From Chromobacterium phragmitis (GTDB taxonomy: Bacteria > Pseudomonadota > Gammaproteobacteria > Burkholderiales > Chromobacteriaceae), in assembly GCF_003325475.1 (NCBI RefSeq), contig NZ_CP029495.1:3348001-3412000 (forward strand): a stretch of DNA of 64,000 bases, written 5' to 3'. Made by a program: the position numbers and the translations under genes. Below, in pieces: positions 7,851 through 19,229 of the stretch. Each line of letters begins with the position of its first letter. Position 1 is the first letter of the stretch. The notes under the pieces were generated by a model. That model was not told the origin of the DNA. It saw only the letters and a list, made by a program, of their open reading frames with translations, and searched no databases.

Positions 7851-9218
7851 TCAAGTCAGGCAGATGACGTCGCTTTCCAGCGCGTCTTCTTCGCGCAGCA
7901 CCGCCTCCAGCGCGGCGAAGCAGGCGGGGTCCAGCGCGCTGCCCAGGCTGCGCCGCATGATGTCCAGCGTTTCCGGCACCGGGTTTTCCGGGTGATAGGG
8001 GCGGGCGGCGTGAATGGCATCGAAGATGTCGGCGGTGGTGATGACGCGGGTTTCCAGCGCGATCTCGCTGGCCGCGAGGCCGCGCGGATAGCCTTTGCCG
8101 TCCAGCCGCTCGTGGTGGGCGCCCGCCACCTTGGCCAGCTCGGCGAAGGACTCGATGCGGCCGAGTATGGTTTCGGTATGGACAGGATGGCGGCGTATCG
8201 CCGCCCATTCCGCGTCATCCAGCGGGCCGGGCTTGTCCAGTATGGTGTTGCTGACGCCCAGCTTGCCCACGTCGTGCAGCAGCGCGCCGCGCTTCAGCCA
8301 GCGCCTGCGTTGCGGATTCAGGCCCAGCTCTTCGCCGATGCGGTCGGCGTAGTGGCCGACCCGATGGCTGTGGCCGGCGGTGAACGGGCTCTTGGAGTCC
8401 ACCACCTGGCCGAAGCCCTCGGCGATCTCGTCCATATAGTCCTCGTCCAGCGGCACCGCGCACTGGGCTGGCTCCAGCTCCAGCACCGCGCGCTCGATGT
8501 CGTCGGACTCCAGCCGCTGCCAGAACGCCGTGTCGCGGCCGGCGTCGCGGAAGGCGGCCACCAACTCCGGGTCGAACCAGCCGCCGCCGCGCTTCACCGC
8601 CTCGTCCAGCGCCGCGTGGCGGCCATGGGTGACGTGGAACACGTCTATCACCTGGGCCAGCAGCGCGATGCGCGCGTTCAGCGGGATGGCGTCGCGCTGC
8701 AGGCCCAGCGGGCGGCCGGAGCCGTCCCAGTGCTCGTCCAGGTACTGGATGCCGTTGGCCACGTTTTCGTTGAAGCGCAGCTGGCGGGCGATGTCCGCGC
8801 CGCGGTGGCAGCGGGTGTTGATCAGCTCGTCCGCCATTTCCTTGCCGCGGCGCAGCACGTTGACGATGGAGGCGGCGCGCTCGCGCCAGCCGGCGGCGTG
8901 GGTGCCGGTGTTGCTGAACACGAAGCCCAGCATCTGCGGCAGGCTGACGCCCACCTGCTTGAAGTCCTGCTTGAAGCTGCGGTCGTCGGTCAGGTAGAGC
9001 TCGCAGATGCGGGCGGCGTTGCTGCTGCAGCCCAGGTCTTTCAGCAGGATGGCGTAGTAGAGGTCCCACAGCTCCTGCGGCGCCAGGCCCAGCGCGCGGC
9101 CGATATGCATGCCTATCCAGCAGCTGCGGACGCAATGGCCTTCGGGCTGGCCTTCGGTGATGTCCAGCGCGTAGCTGAGTGCGCTGATCAGTTGCGACAG
9201 TTTCAGGGTGGCGGCCAT
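7851..9218 (-). CDS. Dual HD-domain protein with C-terminal HD-GYP
   Basis: 455-aa cytoplasmic signalling enzyme, probably a cyclic-di-GMP phosphodiesterase. The C-terminal half carries the intact HD-GYP set: HSHR near 283, HD at 315-316, HPVH near 344, HH at 368-369 and GYP at 376-378. The N-terminal half repeats the plan (HCVRSCWIGMHIGR, then DEHWDGSGRPLGL near 161-173), but the HD pair is KD at 60-61 (LLKDLGCSSNAA), so it probably lacks metal catalysis and regulates. The start has AAGGAGCG about 6 nt upstream. It heads a small operon with the two downstream genes. No sensor or TM segment. Confidence 0.88.
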   Translation of the reverse strand: MAATLKLSQLISALSYALDITEGQPEGHCVRSCWIGMHIGRALGLAPQELWDLYYAILLKDLGCSSNAARICELYLTDDRSFKQDFKQVGVSLPQMLGFVFSNTGTHAAGWRERAASIVNVLRRGKEMADELINTRCHRGADIARQLRFNENVANGIQYLDEHWDGSGRPLGLQRDAIPLNARIALLAQVIDVFHVTHGRHAALDEAVKRGGGWFDPELVAAFRDAGRDTAFWQRLESDDIERAVLELEPAQCAVPLDEDYMDEIAEGFGQVVDSKSPFTAGHSHRVGHYADRIGEELGLNPQRRRWLKRGALLHDVGKLGVSNTILDKPGPLDDAEWAAIRRHPVHTETILGRIESFAELAKVAGAHHERLDGKGYPRGLAASEIALETRVITTADIFDAIHAARPYHPENPVPETLDIMRRSLGSALDPACFAALEAVLREEDALESDVICLT

Positions 9219-9393
9219 GGGCGCTCCTTGCCGGAGGGCAGGTTGGCGATGTTTTGTTTATGCGCGGCGAAAGAAGTTTTCGCAATGACAGTTGGCGGCG
9301 CCAAGGGGGCGCTGGACAGGGCGGGAAGATTTGCGTGATCATGCTTTTGTCATTCATTGGCGGGCGTTGTTCACCCACGCTTCAGGAGCGCGC

Positions 9394-9906
9394 ATGTCGG
9401 CAACTATCACTCTGGATTTTCTCGCGGAAGAAGATTTCTCCATCATCGCTGCATTGGGCGCCGAAATCTGGCGCAAGCACTTCATCGGCATGATCAGCCG
9501 AGAGCAGATCGACTACATGGTGTCCGGCCGCTACACGCCGGAAAAGCTCAGCCGCTATCTGGACGCGCCGGACCGCTGGTTTCGCCTGCTGCGGGCGGAG
9601 GGCCGGCCGGTAGGCTATTGCAGCTACGCGCTGGCCGAGCCTCCCGGCGAGATGAAACTGGAGCAGCTGTATCTATTGGAAGAACTGCGCGGCCAGGGCC
9701 TGGGCGGCCGGATGATGGACGAAGTGGAGGCCGCGGCCCGCGCGATGGACTGCGCCACGCTGATGTTGACCGTCAACCGCCACAACGCCGAGGCCATCGC
9801 TGTATACGAAAAACGCGGCTTCCGCGTGCGAGGGGAGGTGGCGGCCGATATCGGCAATGGATTTGTGATGGATGATTATGTGATGGCGAAAAAAATGATT
9901 GAATAA
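9394..9906 (+). CDS. GNAT-family N-acetyltransferase
   Basis: 170-aa GNAT. The acetyl-CoA site is LEELRGQGLGGRMMDEVE (about residues 93-110), followed by TVNRHNAEAIAVYEKRGF. The C-terminal IGNGFVMDDYVMAK is typical of the group related to spermidine/amino-acid N-acetyltransferases. The start at 9394 has AGGAG 5-6 nt upstream; the upstream extension to 9292 lacks a ribosome site. It converges on the FRG gene with only 2 bp between stops. Substrate unknown. Confidence 0.85.
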   Translation: MSATITLDFLAEEDFSIIAALGAEIWRKHFIGMISREQIDYMVSGRYTPEKLSRYLDAPDRWFRLLRAEGRPVGYCSYALAEPPGEMKLEQLYLLEELRGQGLGGRMMDEVEAAARAMDCATLMLTVNRHNAEAIAVYEKRGFRVRGEVAADIGNGFVMDDYVMAKKMIE

Positions 9907-9908
9907 TA

Positions 9909-10673
9909 TTAGATATTTTCTTTTTGTATCATTTGGATGAGTTCAGTTTCATCGGATGGAGGTGAGAATTCCCATGTTATTTGTTTGGCTAGACCATCAA
10001 GGCCTGGAAAGATTGAGGCGGAATTTATTCCGCAGCGATTAATGTCTTCTCTAAGTACGCAGAATGCTTTTCCAGGGATAACTAGCTTGATGAGTCTTTC
10101 TTTATAGGCCTTATTCTTCTCTAGTGGAGTAAATTGATCTGATTTCCCAATTCGTTTGTGAATGGTGAACCAGCCAGATTGTGCAATGATACGTGTGGAT
10201 GCATGTCTGGGGCGATAAATTAGTGTTTTATTGATTGAGAATGGGTTTGGTAGTGATTGGCTATCTGCATAGTCATTAGGTTCGTTGAAGAAAATCCAAA
10301 TTGAACCATCCTGTCCGGATTTGGGTGGGTTTTCGATGGTAAACCAGAAGGCAACTAGTGCGTTGGTTGTCCAGTCTAGTAACCTAGTTGGTAGGCCATG
10401 GTGTTGTGCTAGTGCCAGCCAGTCCCAATCGCTGGTTACATCTCTTGGGGCGAGAGAAGATGCGCGGCGTTTAAACTCGGATAATATCTCGATCTCTGCT
10501 TGTGTCGATCTTAATGCGGGTCTGAGTGGAATGCGTGCTAATTTTGGTTCAAGTCTCCATGAGGAGTCAGCATGGCCACGAAATAAGACGTTTCGATGGC
10601 CTGTGCAATTTTCTTCAATAAATTGAAGGTAGTCTGGCAGGGAGTGGATCTTTTTTGTTCTGATATATTTCAT
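9909..10673 (-). CDS. FRG-domain protein in an AT-rich island
   Basis: 254 aa. The FRG domain is clear: residues 28-48 hold VLFRGHADSSWRLEPKLAR, and near residue 85 is LAQHHGLPTRLLDWTTN, the second conserved block. FRG proteins are mostly uncharacterised; many sit in phage-defence or mobile regions. This gene is far more AT-rich than both neighbours and uses codons rare in the rest of the window (AAT, TTT, ATA), a sign of transfer. It lies 71 bp downstream of selO in the same direction, in AT-rich spacer DNA with a possible promoter. No partner gene is seen. A defence or abortive-infection role is only inference. Confidence 0.85.
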   Translation of the reverse strand: MKYIRTKKIHSLPDYLQFIEENCTGHRNVLFRGHADSSWRLEPKLARIPLRPALRSTQAEIEILSEFKRRASSLAPRDVTSDWDWLALAQHHGLPTRLLDWTTNALVAFWFTIENPPKSGQDGSIWIFFNEPNDYADSQSLPNPFSINKTLIYRPRHASTRIIAQSGWFTIHKRIGKSDQFTPLEKNKAYKERLIKLVIPGKAFCVLREDINRCGINSASIFPGLDGLAKQITWEFSPPSDETELIQMIQKENI

Positions 10674-10744
10674 TTCTTATAGTGAAATAGTTTATTTGTA
10701 GTTATGGGCTATGGCTCAGAGTTGATGTGGGTTTGAATTAATTT

Positions 10745-12220
10745 TTACGTCCCGCAAAACGTCCTGTACCCCTCGGCCAGTTCCGGCTCCGCCGGCAGCG
10801 CGTAGCGTTCCAGGCCCTCGCGCTCGGTGAACGGCTGGCGCAGCACTTCCAATAGCTTCAGCGCCGGCTTCATGTCGCCGCGTTCGCTGGCGGCGTCCAA
10901 TGCTTCTTCCACCAGATGGTTGCGCGGGATGTAGAGCGGGCTTTCGCGGCGCATCGCGGCGGCGATGTCGGGCGGGCGGCGGGTGCGCGGCACGTGGCGG
11001 GCATGCCATTGCTTGAGCCATGGTGCCAGCGTGTCCGGCGATGGGAACAGGGACGTCAGCCGTTCGGGCTTGCCTTCCGCTTCGTCGGCCAGATAGCGCC
11101 AGGCCAGGGTGTGGTCGACGCCGTGGGCGGCCAGCAGCACCAGCCAGTCGTCGGCCAGCGCCTGATCGCCGTCGCGCTCGCCCTCCAGGCCCAGCTTGCG
11201 GCGCGCCTGCTCCAGCCAGCGGCGCTGATATTGTTCCTCGAAGCCTTCGACGATTTCGGTGGCGGCCGGCACGGCGGCGGCCGGATCTGCCGGGGAGATC
11301 AACGGCAGCAGGGTTTCGGCGAAGCGGGCCAGGTTCCATTGGGCGATGGCGGGCTGGTTGCCGTAAGAATAGCGGCCCTGATGGTCTATCGAGCTGAACA
11401 CGGTGCCGGGGTAGTGGGCGTCCATGAAGGCGCAGGGGCCGTAGTCTATGGTTTCGCCGGACAGCGCCATGTTGTCGGTGTTCATCACGCCGTGGATGAA
11501 GCCGGCGTGCATCCAGCGGGCGATCAGCGCCGCCTGGCGCTCCGCCACGGCGGCCAGCAGCGCCAGGTGGCGGCCGTCCTGGCCGGCCAGCTCCGGATAG
11601 TGGCGGGCGATGGTGTAGTCGGCCAGCTTTTCCAGCATGCCGGTTTCGCCGCGGATGGCGAAGTACTGGAAGGTGCCGACGCGCAGATGGCTGGCCGCGA
11701 CGCGGGCCAGCACCGCGCCGGGAAGGGGGCGCTCGCGATGAACGGACTCACCGGTGGCCGTCACCGCCAGCGCGCGGGTGGTGGGGATGCCCAGCGCCTG
11801 CATCGCCTCGCCGACGATCAACTCCCTCAGCATCGGACCGACGGCGGCCTTGCCGTCGCCGCGGCGCGAGAACGGCGTCTGGCCGCTGCCCTTGAGGGCG
11901 ATGTCGCGCCGCTGGCCGTTGTTGTCCATGATTTCGCCCAAGAGCAGCGCGCGCCCGTCGCCCAGCGACGGCGACAGGCCGCCGAACTGGTGGCCGGCAT
12001 AGGCCTGGGCGATCGGTTGCGCGCCTTCGGGGATGTCCGCGCCGGAGAACAGCCGCGCCAGTTCGTTCTCGTCGGCCTGGCTCGCGTCCAGTCCCAGTTC
12101 GTCGGCCAGCTCGGCGTTCCAATACAGCAGCTCCGGCGCCGGCGGCGTGTCCGGCCGCACCGGCGCCCAGGCGTCGGGCAGGTCGCGGGCGTAGCTGTGG
12201 TCGAAGGCGATGCGGATCAT
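10745..12220 (-). CDS. selO: SelO family protein adenylyltransferase
   Basis: 491-aa pseudokinase-fold enzyme (YdiU/UPF0061) that transfers AMP from ATP to Ser/Thr/Tyr of proteins in response to redox state. Hallmarks are AYAGHQFGGLSPSLGDGRA, DIALKGSGQTPFSRRGDGKA (ATP-binding lysine), the catalytic-loop region HGVMNTDNMALSGETIDYGPC with metal-binding Asn/Asp, and FSSIDHQGRYSYGNQP. The frame is open to 12331, but ATG 12220 (MIRIAFDHSYARDLP) is the normal family start. The C-terminal redox Cys lies in TFCGT at the very end, as in the family. Single gene followed by the acquired FRG gene. Confidence 0.95.
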   Translation of the reverse strand: MIRIAFDHSYARDLPDAWAPVRPDTPPAPELLYWNAELADELGLDASQADENELARLFSGADIPEGAQPIAQAYAGHQFGGLSPSLGDGRALLLGEIMDNNGQRRDIALKGSGQTPFSRRGDGKAAVGPMLRELIVGEAMQALGIPTTRALAVTATGESVHRERPLPGAVLARVAASHLRVGTFQYFAIRGETGMLEKLADYTIARHYPELAGQDGRHLALLAAVAERQAALIARWMHAGFIHGVMNTDNMALSGETIDYGPCAFMDAHYPGTVFSSIDHQGRYSYGNQPAIAQWNLARFAETLLPLISPADPAAAVPAATEIVEGFEEQYQRRWLEQARRKLGLEGERDGDQALADDWLVLLAAHGVDHTLAWRYLADEAEGKPERLTSLFPSPDTLAPWLKQWHARHVPRTRRPPDIAAAMRRESPLYIPRNHLVEEALDAASERGDMKPALKLLEVLRQPFTEREGLERYALPAEPELAEGYRTFCGT

Positions 12221-12438
12221 GGCGGTCTCGTGAGCGGAGGGGTGGAGTGAGGTTTGTCTGCCCCGTTCCCCAACCGCGCGCCCGGAGGCGAGCGGTTTGG
12301 CGATGGGGAGGGGGCGCCATTGCTGCGGCATTCAGTTTCGCGGCGGAGTGTTACCGTTTATGGCATGCCGTCGGCGATATTGTGCGCTTAGTCCGGATGG
12401 GATGCCAGCGCATTGTCATGAACGGAGGGCCGGAGCGA

Positions 12439-12464
12439 AAAACGCCGCGGTTTCGCGGCGTTTT
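12439..12464 (-). terminator. Rho-independent terminator of ygiQ
   Basis: AAAACGCCGCG, a four-base loop, then the exact complement. On the minus strand the stem is followed by a T run, 15 bp after the stop of ygiQ. Confidence 0.85.
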
Positions 12465-12478
12465 CTGGCGGGGCGGCG

Positions 12479-14746
<2,268 letters not shown>

Positions 14747-15007
14747 GCGTTCACGTCGAATTCAGGCAGCCGGCCATTATGCCGCATTCTGGCAAAAAAA
14801 TCAGCATAAACAACTGTTTATTCCCGCGAATCGCCCGGTTGGCGATAGGGGCTTTGCCTGGCGTGTTTTTCCAGCCAAATCAAGATGCTGGCTGGCCTGG
14901 CCTTTGGCGGGGCTGCCTCGGCCGGCGCTTTGGGTGTACCCTTGCCGGCCTGCGCGGCGCGGAGTGCGCGGCGGAACGAACATTACCGGGTGGTGGAGAG
15001 GGGCGAA

Positions 15008-15856
15008 ATGGAGCGCATTGTCAACGTGGCGCAAGGGGCGAGCGGTTTGGTGGGCAAGCTGGAGGCGGGCTCGGTGCTGCATGTGCCGGACTTCGGGTTT
15101 TCGCTCAGCGCCGCGGAGCAGGCTTTGCTCAACCCCGCGATTGCCGATCCCAAGCGCAAGAACATCAGCCTTGAGCCGGGCAACGGCGCGCTGCACGGCG
15201 TATTGGGCGGCGACGATGCCCAGCGGGCGGTGCGGGCGCTGATTTCTCGCTATCAGCAGGCGGCGGCCGACCTGCTGGCCCGCGTGCTGCCGGAGTACCA
15301 GGGCAAGACTCGCGCCGCGCCCACCAGCCTGCGCCTGGTGCGGGTGGAGGACCGCAAGACATCGTGGCGCAAGGACGACAGCCGGTTGCACGTGGACGCC
15401 TTTCCGTCGCGGCCTACCTATGGCGAGCGCATTCTGCGCGTGTTCTGCAACATCAATCCGGCAGGCGAGCCGCGCGTATGGCGCGTCGGCGAGCCGTTCG
15501 AGGACATGGCTGAAAAGATGCTGCCGCGCGTGCCGCGGCAATGGCCCGGCTCGGCCGCGCTGCTGGCGGGGCTGAAGATCACCAAGCGCAAGCGCAGCGG
15601 CTACGACCACATCATGCTGCACCTGCACGACGCGATGAAGGCGGATCTGGAGTATCAGGAACGCTGTCCGCAGCAGACGGTGCCGTTCGCGCCGGGCGGC
15701 GCCTGGATCTGCTTCTCCGACCATGCCTCCCACGCGGTGATGTCCGGCCAGTTCATGCTGGAGCAGACGCTGTGGCTGCCGCTGGAGAGCATGGATGATC
15801 CGGCCAAGTCGCCGCTGCGGCAGCTGGAGCGTCTGACTGGAAGAGCGCTGGTGTAA
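15008..15856 (+). CDS. kdoO: Kdo hydroxylase (Fe(II)/2-oxoglutarate dioxygenase)
   Basis: 282 aa. It hydroxylates Kdo at C3 to give Ko in the lipopolysaccharide inner core, an outer-membrane lipid modification known in Burkholderia and Yersinia. Visible: GSVLHVPDFGFSLSAAEQALL near the N-terminus, PKRKNISLEPGNGALHG, and the iron-binding H128-x-D130 in LHVDAFPSRP, with a later His in the FSDHASHAV region. An upstream open frame to 14885 has no ribosome site; GGAGAGGGG just before ATG 15008 decides the start. It is divergent from ygiQ and stands alone. Confidence 0.82.
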   Translation: MERIVNVAQGASGLVGKLEAGSVLHVPDFGFSLSAAEQALLNPAIADPKRKNISLEPGNGALHGVLGGDDAQRAVRALISRYQQAAADLLARVLPEYQGKTRAAPTSLRLVRVEDRKTSWRKDDSRLHVDAFPSRPTYGERILRVFCNINPAGEPRVWRVGEPFEDMAEKMLPRVPRQWPGSAALLAGLKITKRKRSGYDHIMLHLHDAMKADLEYQERCPQQTVPFAPGGAWICFSDHASHAVMSGQFMLEQTLWLPLESMDDPAKSPLRQLERLTGRALV

Positions 15857-15998
15857 AGCTGTGCCTGACCCAAAGGACTGGTTTCTTGGTTTGTCATTTG
15901 CGGCTTCTGTTGCAAAATGACGCCATTCTCGCTGGCTGCGCCTGGTTCGGCCGCCGGCGGGAGTCTCCATTGAAAATCAGACGAAATGGCTGCCCCGC

Positions 15999-16718
15999 AT
16001 GAATTCTCCGCAAGTTTCCGCGCATTCCCTTTCCCCCGTCCTGCCGCTCCCGGACTGGCGTTCCGCCGGCAAGCCGCCCGTCGCGGCCATTCAGGGCGAA
16101 GTGGCGACGCTGTTGCCGCTGGACGCCCCCCGGCACGGCGCGGCGCTGTTCCGCCTGTTCGCCGGCGACGACGCGCATTGGGAACACCTGCCTTACGGTC
16201 CCTTCTCCGATGAGGACGCGTTCATGACCTGGCTGGCGCTGACGGTGGCGCCGGCGGATGTTTCGCTCTACGTCGTCTTCGCCAAGGGCCAGGACCAGCC
16301 GCTGGGCTTTCTGGGATTCAGGCAGACGGTGCAGGCGCATGGCGCGGTGGAGATCGGCCACGTCAATTTCTCGGTCGGGCTGAGGCGAACCCGCCTGGCG
16401 ACCGAGGCGGTGTATCTGCTGTTGCGGACCGCGTTCCAGTTGGGCTATCGCCGTTGCGAGTGGCGCTGCGACTCGCGCAATGCCGCGTCCGAGTCCGCCG
16501 CCCGCCGTCTGGGCTTCCGGTTTGAAGGCACGTTGCGCCAGGCGATGGTGGTCAAGCGCCGCAACCGCGACACCCATGTGTTTTCCATGCTGGATAGCGA
16601 GTGGCATGTGCTGCGTTCGGCTTACGAAGCCTATCTGGCCGATGGCAATTTCAGCGCCGATGGACGTCAGCTGCGTCCGTTGAGCGATTTTCTGTCCGCC
16701 GCCAGTGAAATCGCCTGA
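15999..16718 (+). CDS. GNAT_3-type acetyltransferase
   Basis: 239-aa acetyltransferase of the RimJ/RimL-like group. Typical blocks are HWEHLPYGPFSDEDAF, GFLGFRQ, the EIGHVNFSVGLRRTRLATEAVYLL motif-A region in which the usual QxxGxG loop is reduced to RRTRLAT, and CDSRNAASESAARRLGFRFEGTLRQ. Such proteins near this length usually carry a C-terminal extension as here (LSDFLSAASEIA). The ATG at 15999 has only a weak ribosome site. The stop is 4 nt before the ATG of the methyltransferase, so the two form an operon. Confidence 0.85.
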   Translation: MNSPQVSAHSLSPVLPLPDWRSAGKPPVAAIQGEVATLLPLDAPRHGAALFRLFAGDDAHWEHLPYGPFSDEDAFMTWLALTVAPADVSLYVVFAKGQDQPLGFLGFRQTVQAHGAVEIGHVNFSVGLRRTRLATEAVYLLLRTAFQLGYRRCEWRCDSRNAASESAARRLGFRFEGTLRQAMVVKRRNRDTHVFSMLDSEWHVLRSAYEAYLADGNFSADGRQLRPLSDFLSAASEIA

Positions 16719-16722
16719 GGTC

Positions 16723-17319
16723 ATGCCGGCGGCGGTGGAAGCGCCGCGCGACCCCTGGCTGGAGCGCTGGCTGCCGCTGCTGCGCGAGGCGGGGAGGGCG
16801 GGGCCGGTGCTGGAGATAGGCTGCGGCGGCGGCGAGGACACCGAACGGCTGGCTGCGGCCGGCCTGGAGCTGGTGGCTTTTGATGTGTCCGCCGCCGCGG
16901 CGGCTATCGCCGCTAGCCGGGCGCCGGCCGCCCGCGTGCTCTGCCGGGACGCGCGCCAGCCGTTTCCGCTGGATGGCCGGCAAGCGGGAGCGGTGGTGGC
17001 CAGCCTGTCGCTGCACTACTTCCCCTGGGACGAAACCTTGGACATCGTGTCGCGCATCCGACAGTGCCTGGCGCCCGGCGGCAAGCTACTGTGCAGGCTC
17101 AACGCCACTGATGATCACCATTACGGCGCCAGCGGGCACCCCGAGATCGGGCCCGATTATTATCTGGTGGATGGCGCGCCCAAGCGTTTCTTCAACGAGC
17201 GAGCGGTGCGGGGCTTGTTCGCCGACGGCTGGCGGATGCTGTCGCTGGAGCATCATGTCACCGGCAAATACGGCCTGCCCAAGGCCTTGTGGGAAGCGGC
17301 GCTGGCGCGCGAGGCCTGA
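16723..17319 (+). CDS. Class I SAM-dependent methyltransferase
   Basis: 198 aa. Motif I is VLEIGCGGGEDTERLA (about residues 28-43), followed by FDVS (motif II), DARQPFPL (motif III) and LSLHYFPW. The post-motif region RIRQCLAPGGKLLCRLN is typical of small-molecule methyltransferases. Start choice is unsure: ATG 16723 is close behind GAGG, while GTG 16705 overlaps the GNAT gene and has no ribosome site. Cotranscribed with the GNAT. Substrate unknown. Confidence 0.8.
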   Translation: MPAAVEAPRDPWLERWLPLLREAGRAGPVLEIGCGGGEDTERLAAAGLELVAFDVSAAAAAIAASRAPAARVLCRDARQPFPLDGRQAGAVVASLSLHYFPWDETLDIVSRIRQCLAPGGKLLCRLNATDDHHYGASGHPEIGPDYYLVDGAPKRFFNERAVRGLFADGWRMLSLEHHVTGKYGLPKALWEAALAREA

Positions 17320-17441
17320 GCCCGCGGTTGGGGATTCGACGACACTGTTTCAAGCGGGCGCCAGGAATGCGCGCGCGCTCGAAACGCGCCGCCAAAATCG
17401 GTTACAATGGCCGATTCGCTATCCAGACCCACAGCCAGAAC

Positions 17442-19124
17442 ATGAGCACGGAAAACAACGCGCCGGTTGTCAACAACTTCATTCGCAGCATCATCGACGA
17501 GGATCTGGCCGCAGGCCGCCGCAGCTCGGTGGTGACCCGCTTCCCGCCGGAGCCGAACGGCTTCGCCCACATCGGCCACGCCAAGGCGATTTGCATCAAC
17601 TTCGGCCTGGCCGAAGACTACAACGGCCAGTGCAATCTGCGCATGGACGATACCAATCCGGAGAAGGAGTCGGACGAGTTCGTCGAGGCGTTCAAGCAGG
17701 ACATCAGCTGGCTGGGCTTCAAGTGGAATGGCGAGGTGCGCTACGCATCGGACTATTTCGACCGCCTGTACGGCTACGCCGTCGAACTGATCCAGGCCGG
17801 CAAGGCCTATGTGGACGACCTGTCCGCCGAGGAAATGCGCCAGTACCGCGGCAATCTGACGGAGCCGGGCAAGAACAGCCCCTACCGCGACCGCAGTCCG
17901 GAAGAGAACCTGGACCTGTTCACCCGGATGAAGAACGGCGAGTTCGCCGACGGCAGCAAGACGCTGCGCCTGAAGATCGACATGGCCTCCGGCAACATCA
18001 ATCTGCGCGATCCGGCCATCTACCGCATCCGCCGCGTGCATCATCACCGCACCGGCGACAAGTGGTGCATCTACCCGATGTACGACTACACCCATTGCAT
18101 TTCCGACGCCATCGAGGGCATCACCCATTCGCTGTGCTCGCTGGAGTTTGAAGACCACCGCCCGTTGTACGACTGGGTGCTGGACAACATCAGCATCGGC
18201 CACCATCCGCAGCAGATCGAGTTCTCGCGGCTGGAGCTGCTGTACGCGCTGACTTCCAAGCGCAAGCTGCAGGCGCTGGTCAACGACGGCTTCGTCACCG
18301 GCTGGGACGATCCGCGCATGCCCACCATCGCCGGCATGCGCCGCCGCGGCTACAGCCCGGCCGGCATCAAGCTGTTCGCCCAGCGCATCGGCGTGTCGAA
18401 GAGCGAAAACATCATCGACATGGCCATCCTGGAAGGCGCGGTGCGCGAGACGCTGGAAAACGACTCGCCGCGCGTGATGGCCGTGGTCAATCCGCTGAAA
18501 GTGACGCTGACCAACTACGATGCCGCCGTCACCGCCAGCCGCAGCGCGCCGTTCCATCCGCACCATCCGGAGTTCGGCGAGCGCGATGTGCCCATCGCCC
18601 GCGAAATCTGGATCGAGCGCGACGACTTCGCCGAAACGCCGCCGCCGAAGTGGCAGCGGCTGACCGCCGGCGGCGAAGTGCGGCTGCGCTACTCCTACGT
18701 GATCAAGTGCGACGAAGTGGTGAAGGACGCCGATGGCGAAATCGTCGAGCTGAAGTGCTCGATCGACCACGACACGCTGGGCAAGAACCCGGAAGGCCGC
18801 AAGGTCAAGGGCGTGATCCACTGGGTGTCGGCCGAGCACGCGATCCAGGCCGACGTGCGCTGGTACGACCGCCTGTTCACTGAGCAGCGTCCGGACGCGG
18901 TGCGCGGCGAAGACGGCGAATACGTCGACTTCCGCCAGTTCTTGAGCCAGGAATCGTTGAAGCTGGTGCCGGCCTATGTGGAAGCTTCGGTGTTGCAGGC
19001 GGAGCCGGAAACCCGCTTCCAGTTCGAGCGCCTGGGTTACTTCGTCACCGACCGCTACGAACACCGGCAGGGCGACAAGGCCGTGTTCAACCGCACCGTC
19101 GGTTTGAAGGACAGCTGGAAATAA
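17442..19124 (+). CDS. glnS: Glutaminyl-tRNA synthetase
   Basis: 560-aa class I synthetase that charges tRNA-Gln with glutamine. The HIGH box is PPEPNGFAHIGHAKA near residue 33; the KMSKS-equivalent is TSKRKL near 268. The GlnRS-specific GWDDPRMPTIAGMRRRGY follows, then the anticodon-binding beta barrels. An open frame extends upstream to 17289, but ATG 17442 (MSTENNAPVVNNFIR) is the usual start. A TACAAT -10 sits at about 17403-17408. It ends in a good terminator. Presence of GlnRS means no need for the GatCAB route for Gln-tRNA. Confidence 0.97.
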   Translation: MSTENNAPVVNNFIRSIIDEDLAAGRRSSVVTRFPPEPNGFAHIGHAKAICINFGLAEDYNGQCNLRMDDTNPEKESDEFVEAFKQDISWLGFKWNGEVRYASDYFDRLYGYAVELIQAGKAYVDDLSAEEMRQYRGNLTEPGKNSPYRDRSPEENLDLFTRMKNGEFADGSKTLRLKIDMASGNINLRDPAIYRIRRVHHHRTGDKWCIYPMYDYTHCISDAIEGITHSLCSLEFEDHRPLYDWVLDNISIGHHPQQIEFSRLELLYALTSKRKLQALVNDGFVTGWDDPRMPTIAGMRRRGYSPAGIKLFAQRIGVSKSENIIDMAILEGAVRETLENDSPRVMAVVNPLKVTLTNYDAAVTASRSAPFHPHHPEFGERDVPIAREIWIERDDFAETPPPKWQRLTAGGEVRLRYSYVIKCDEVVKDADGEIVELKCSIDHDTLGKNPEGRKVKGVIHWVSAEHAIQADVRWYDRLFTEQRPDAVRGEDGEYVDFRQFLSQESLKLVPAYVEASVLQAEPETRFQFERLGYFVTDRYEHRQGDKAVFNRTVGLKDSWK

Positions 19125-19142
19125 GAGTTAGCCGTACCGCCG

Positions 19143-19170
19143 ATGGCGAACCCCAGGGTTCGCCATTTTT
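19143..19170 (+). terminator. Terminator of glnS
   Basis: ATGGCGAACC, CCAG loop, GGTTCGCCAT, then TTTT, 18 bp after the glnS stop. Confidence 0.88.
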
Positions 19171-19229
19171 GCGTGTGGAGCGGTTCCGCGCGCAAGCCGG
19201 CTTGGCAAGCCGGACAATAAGGAGAAAAA

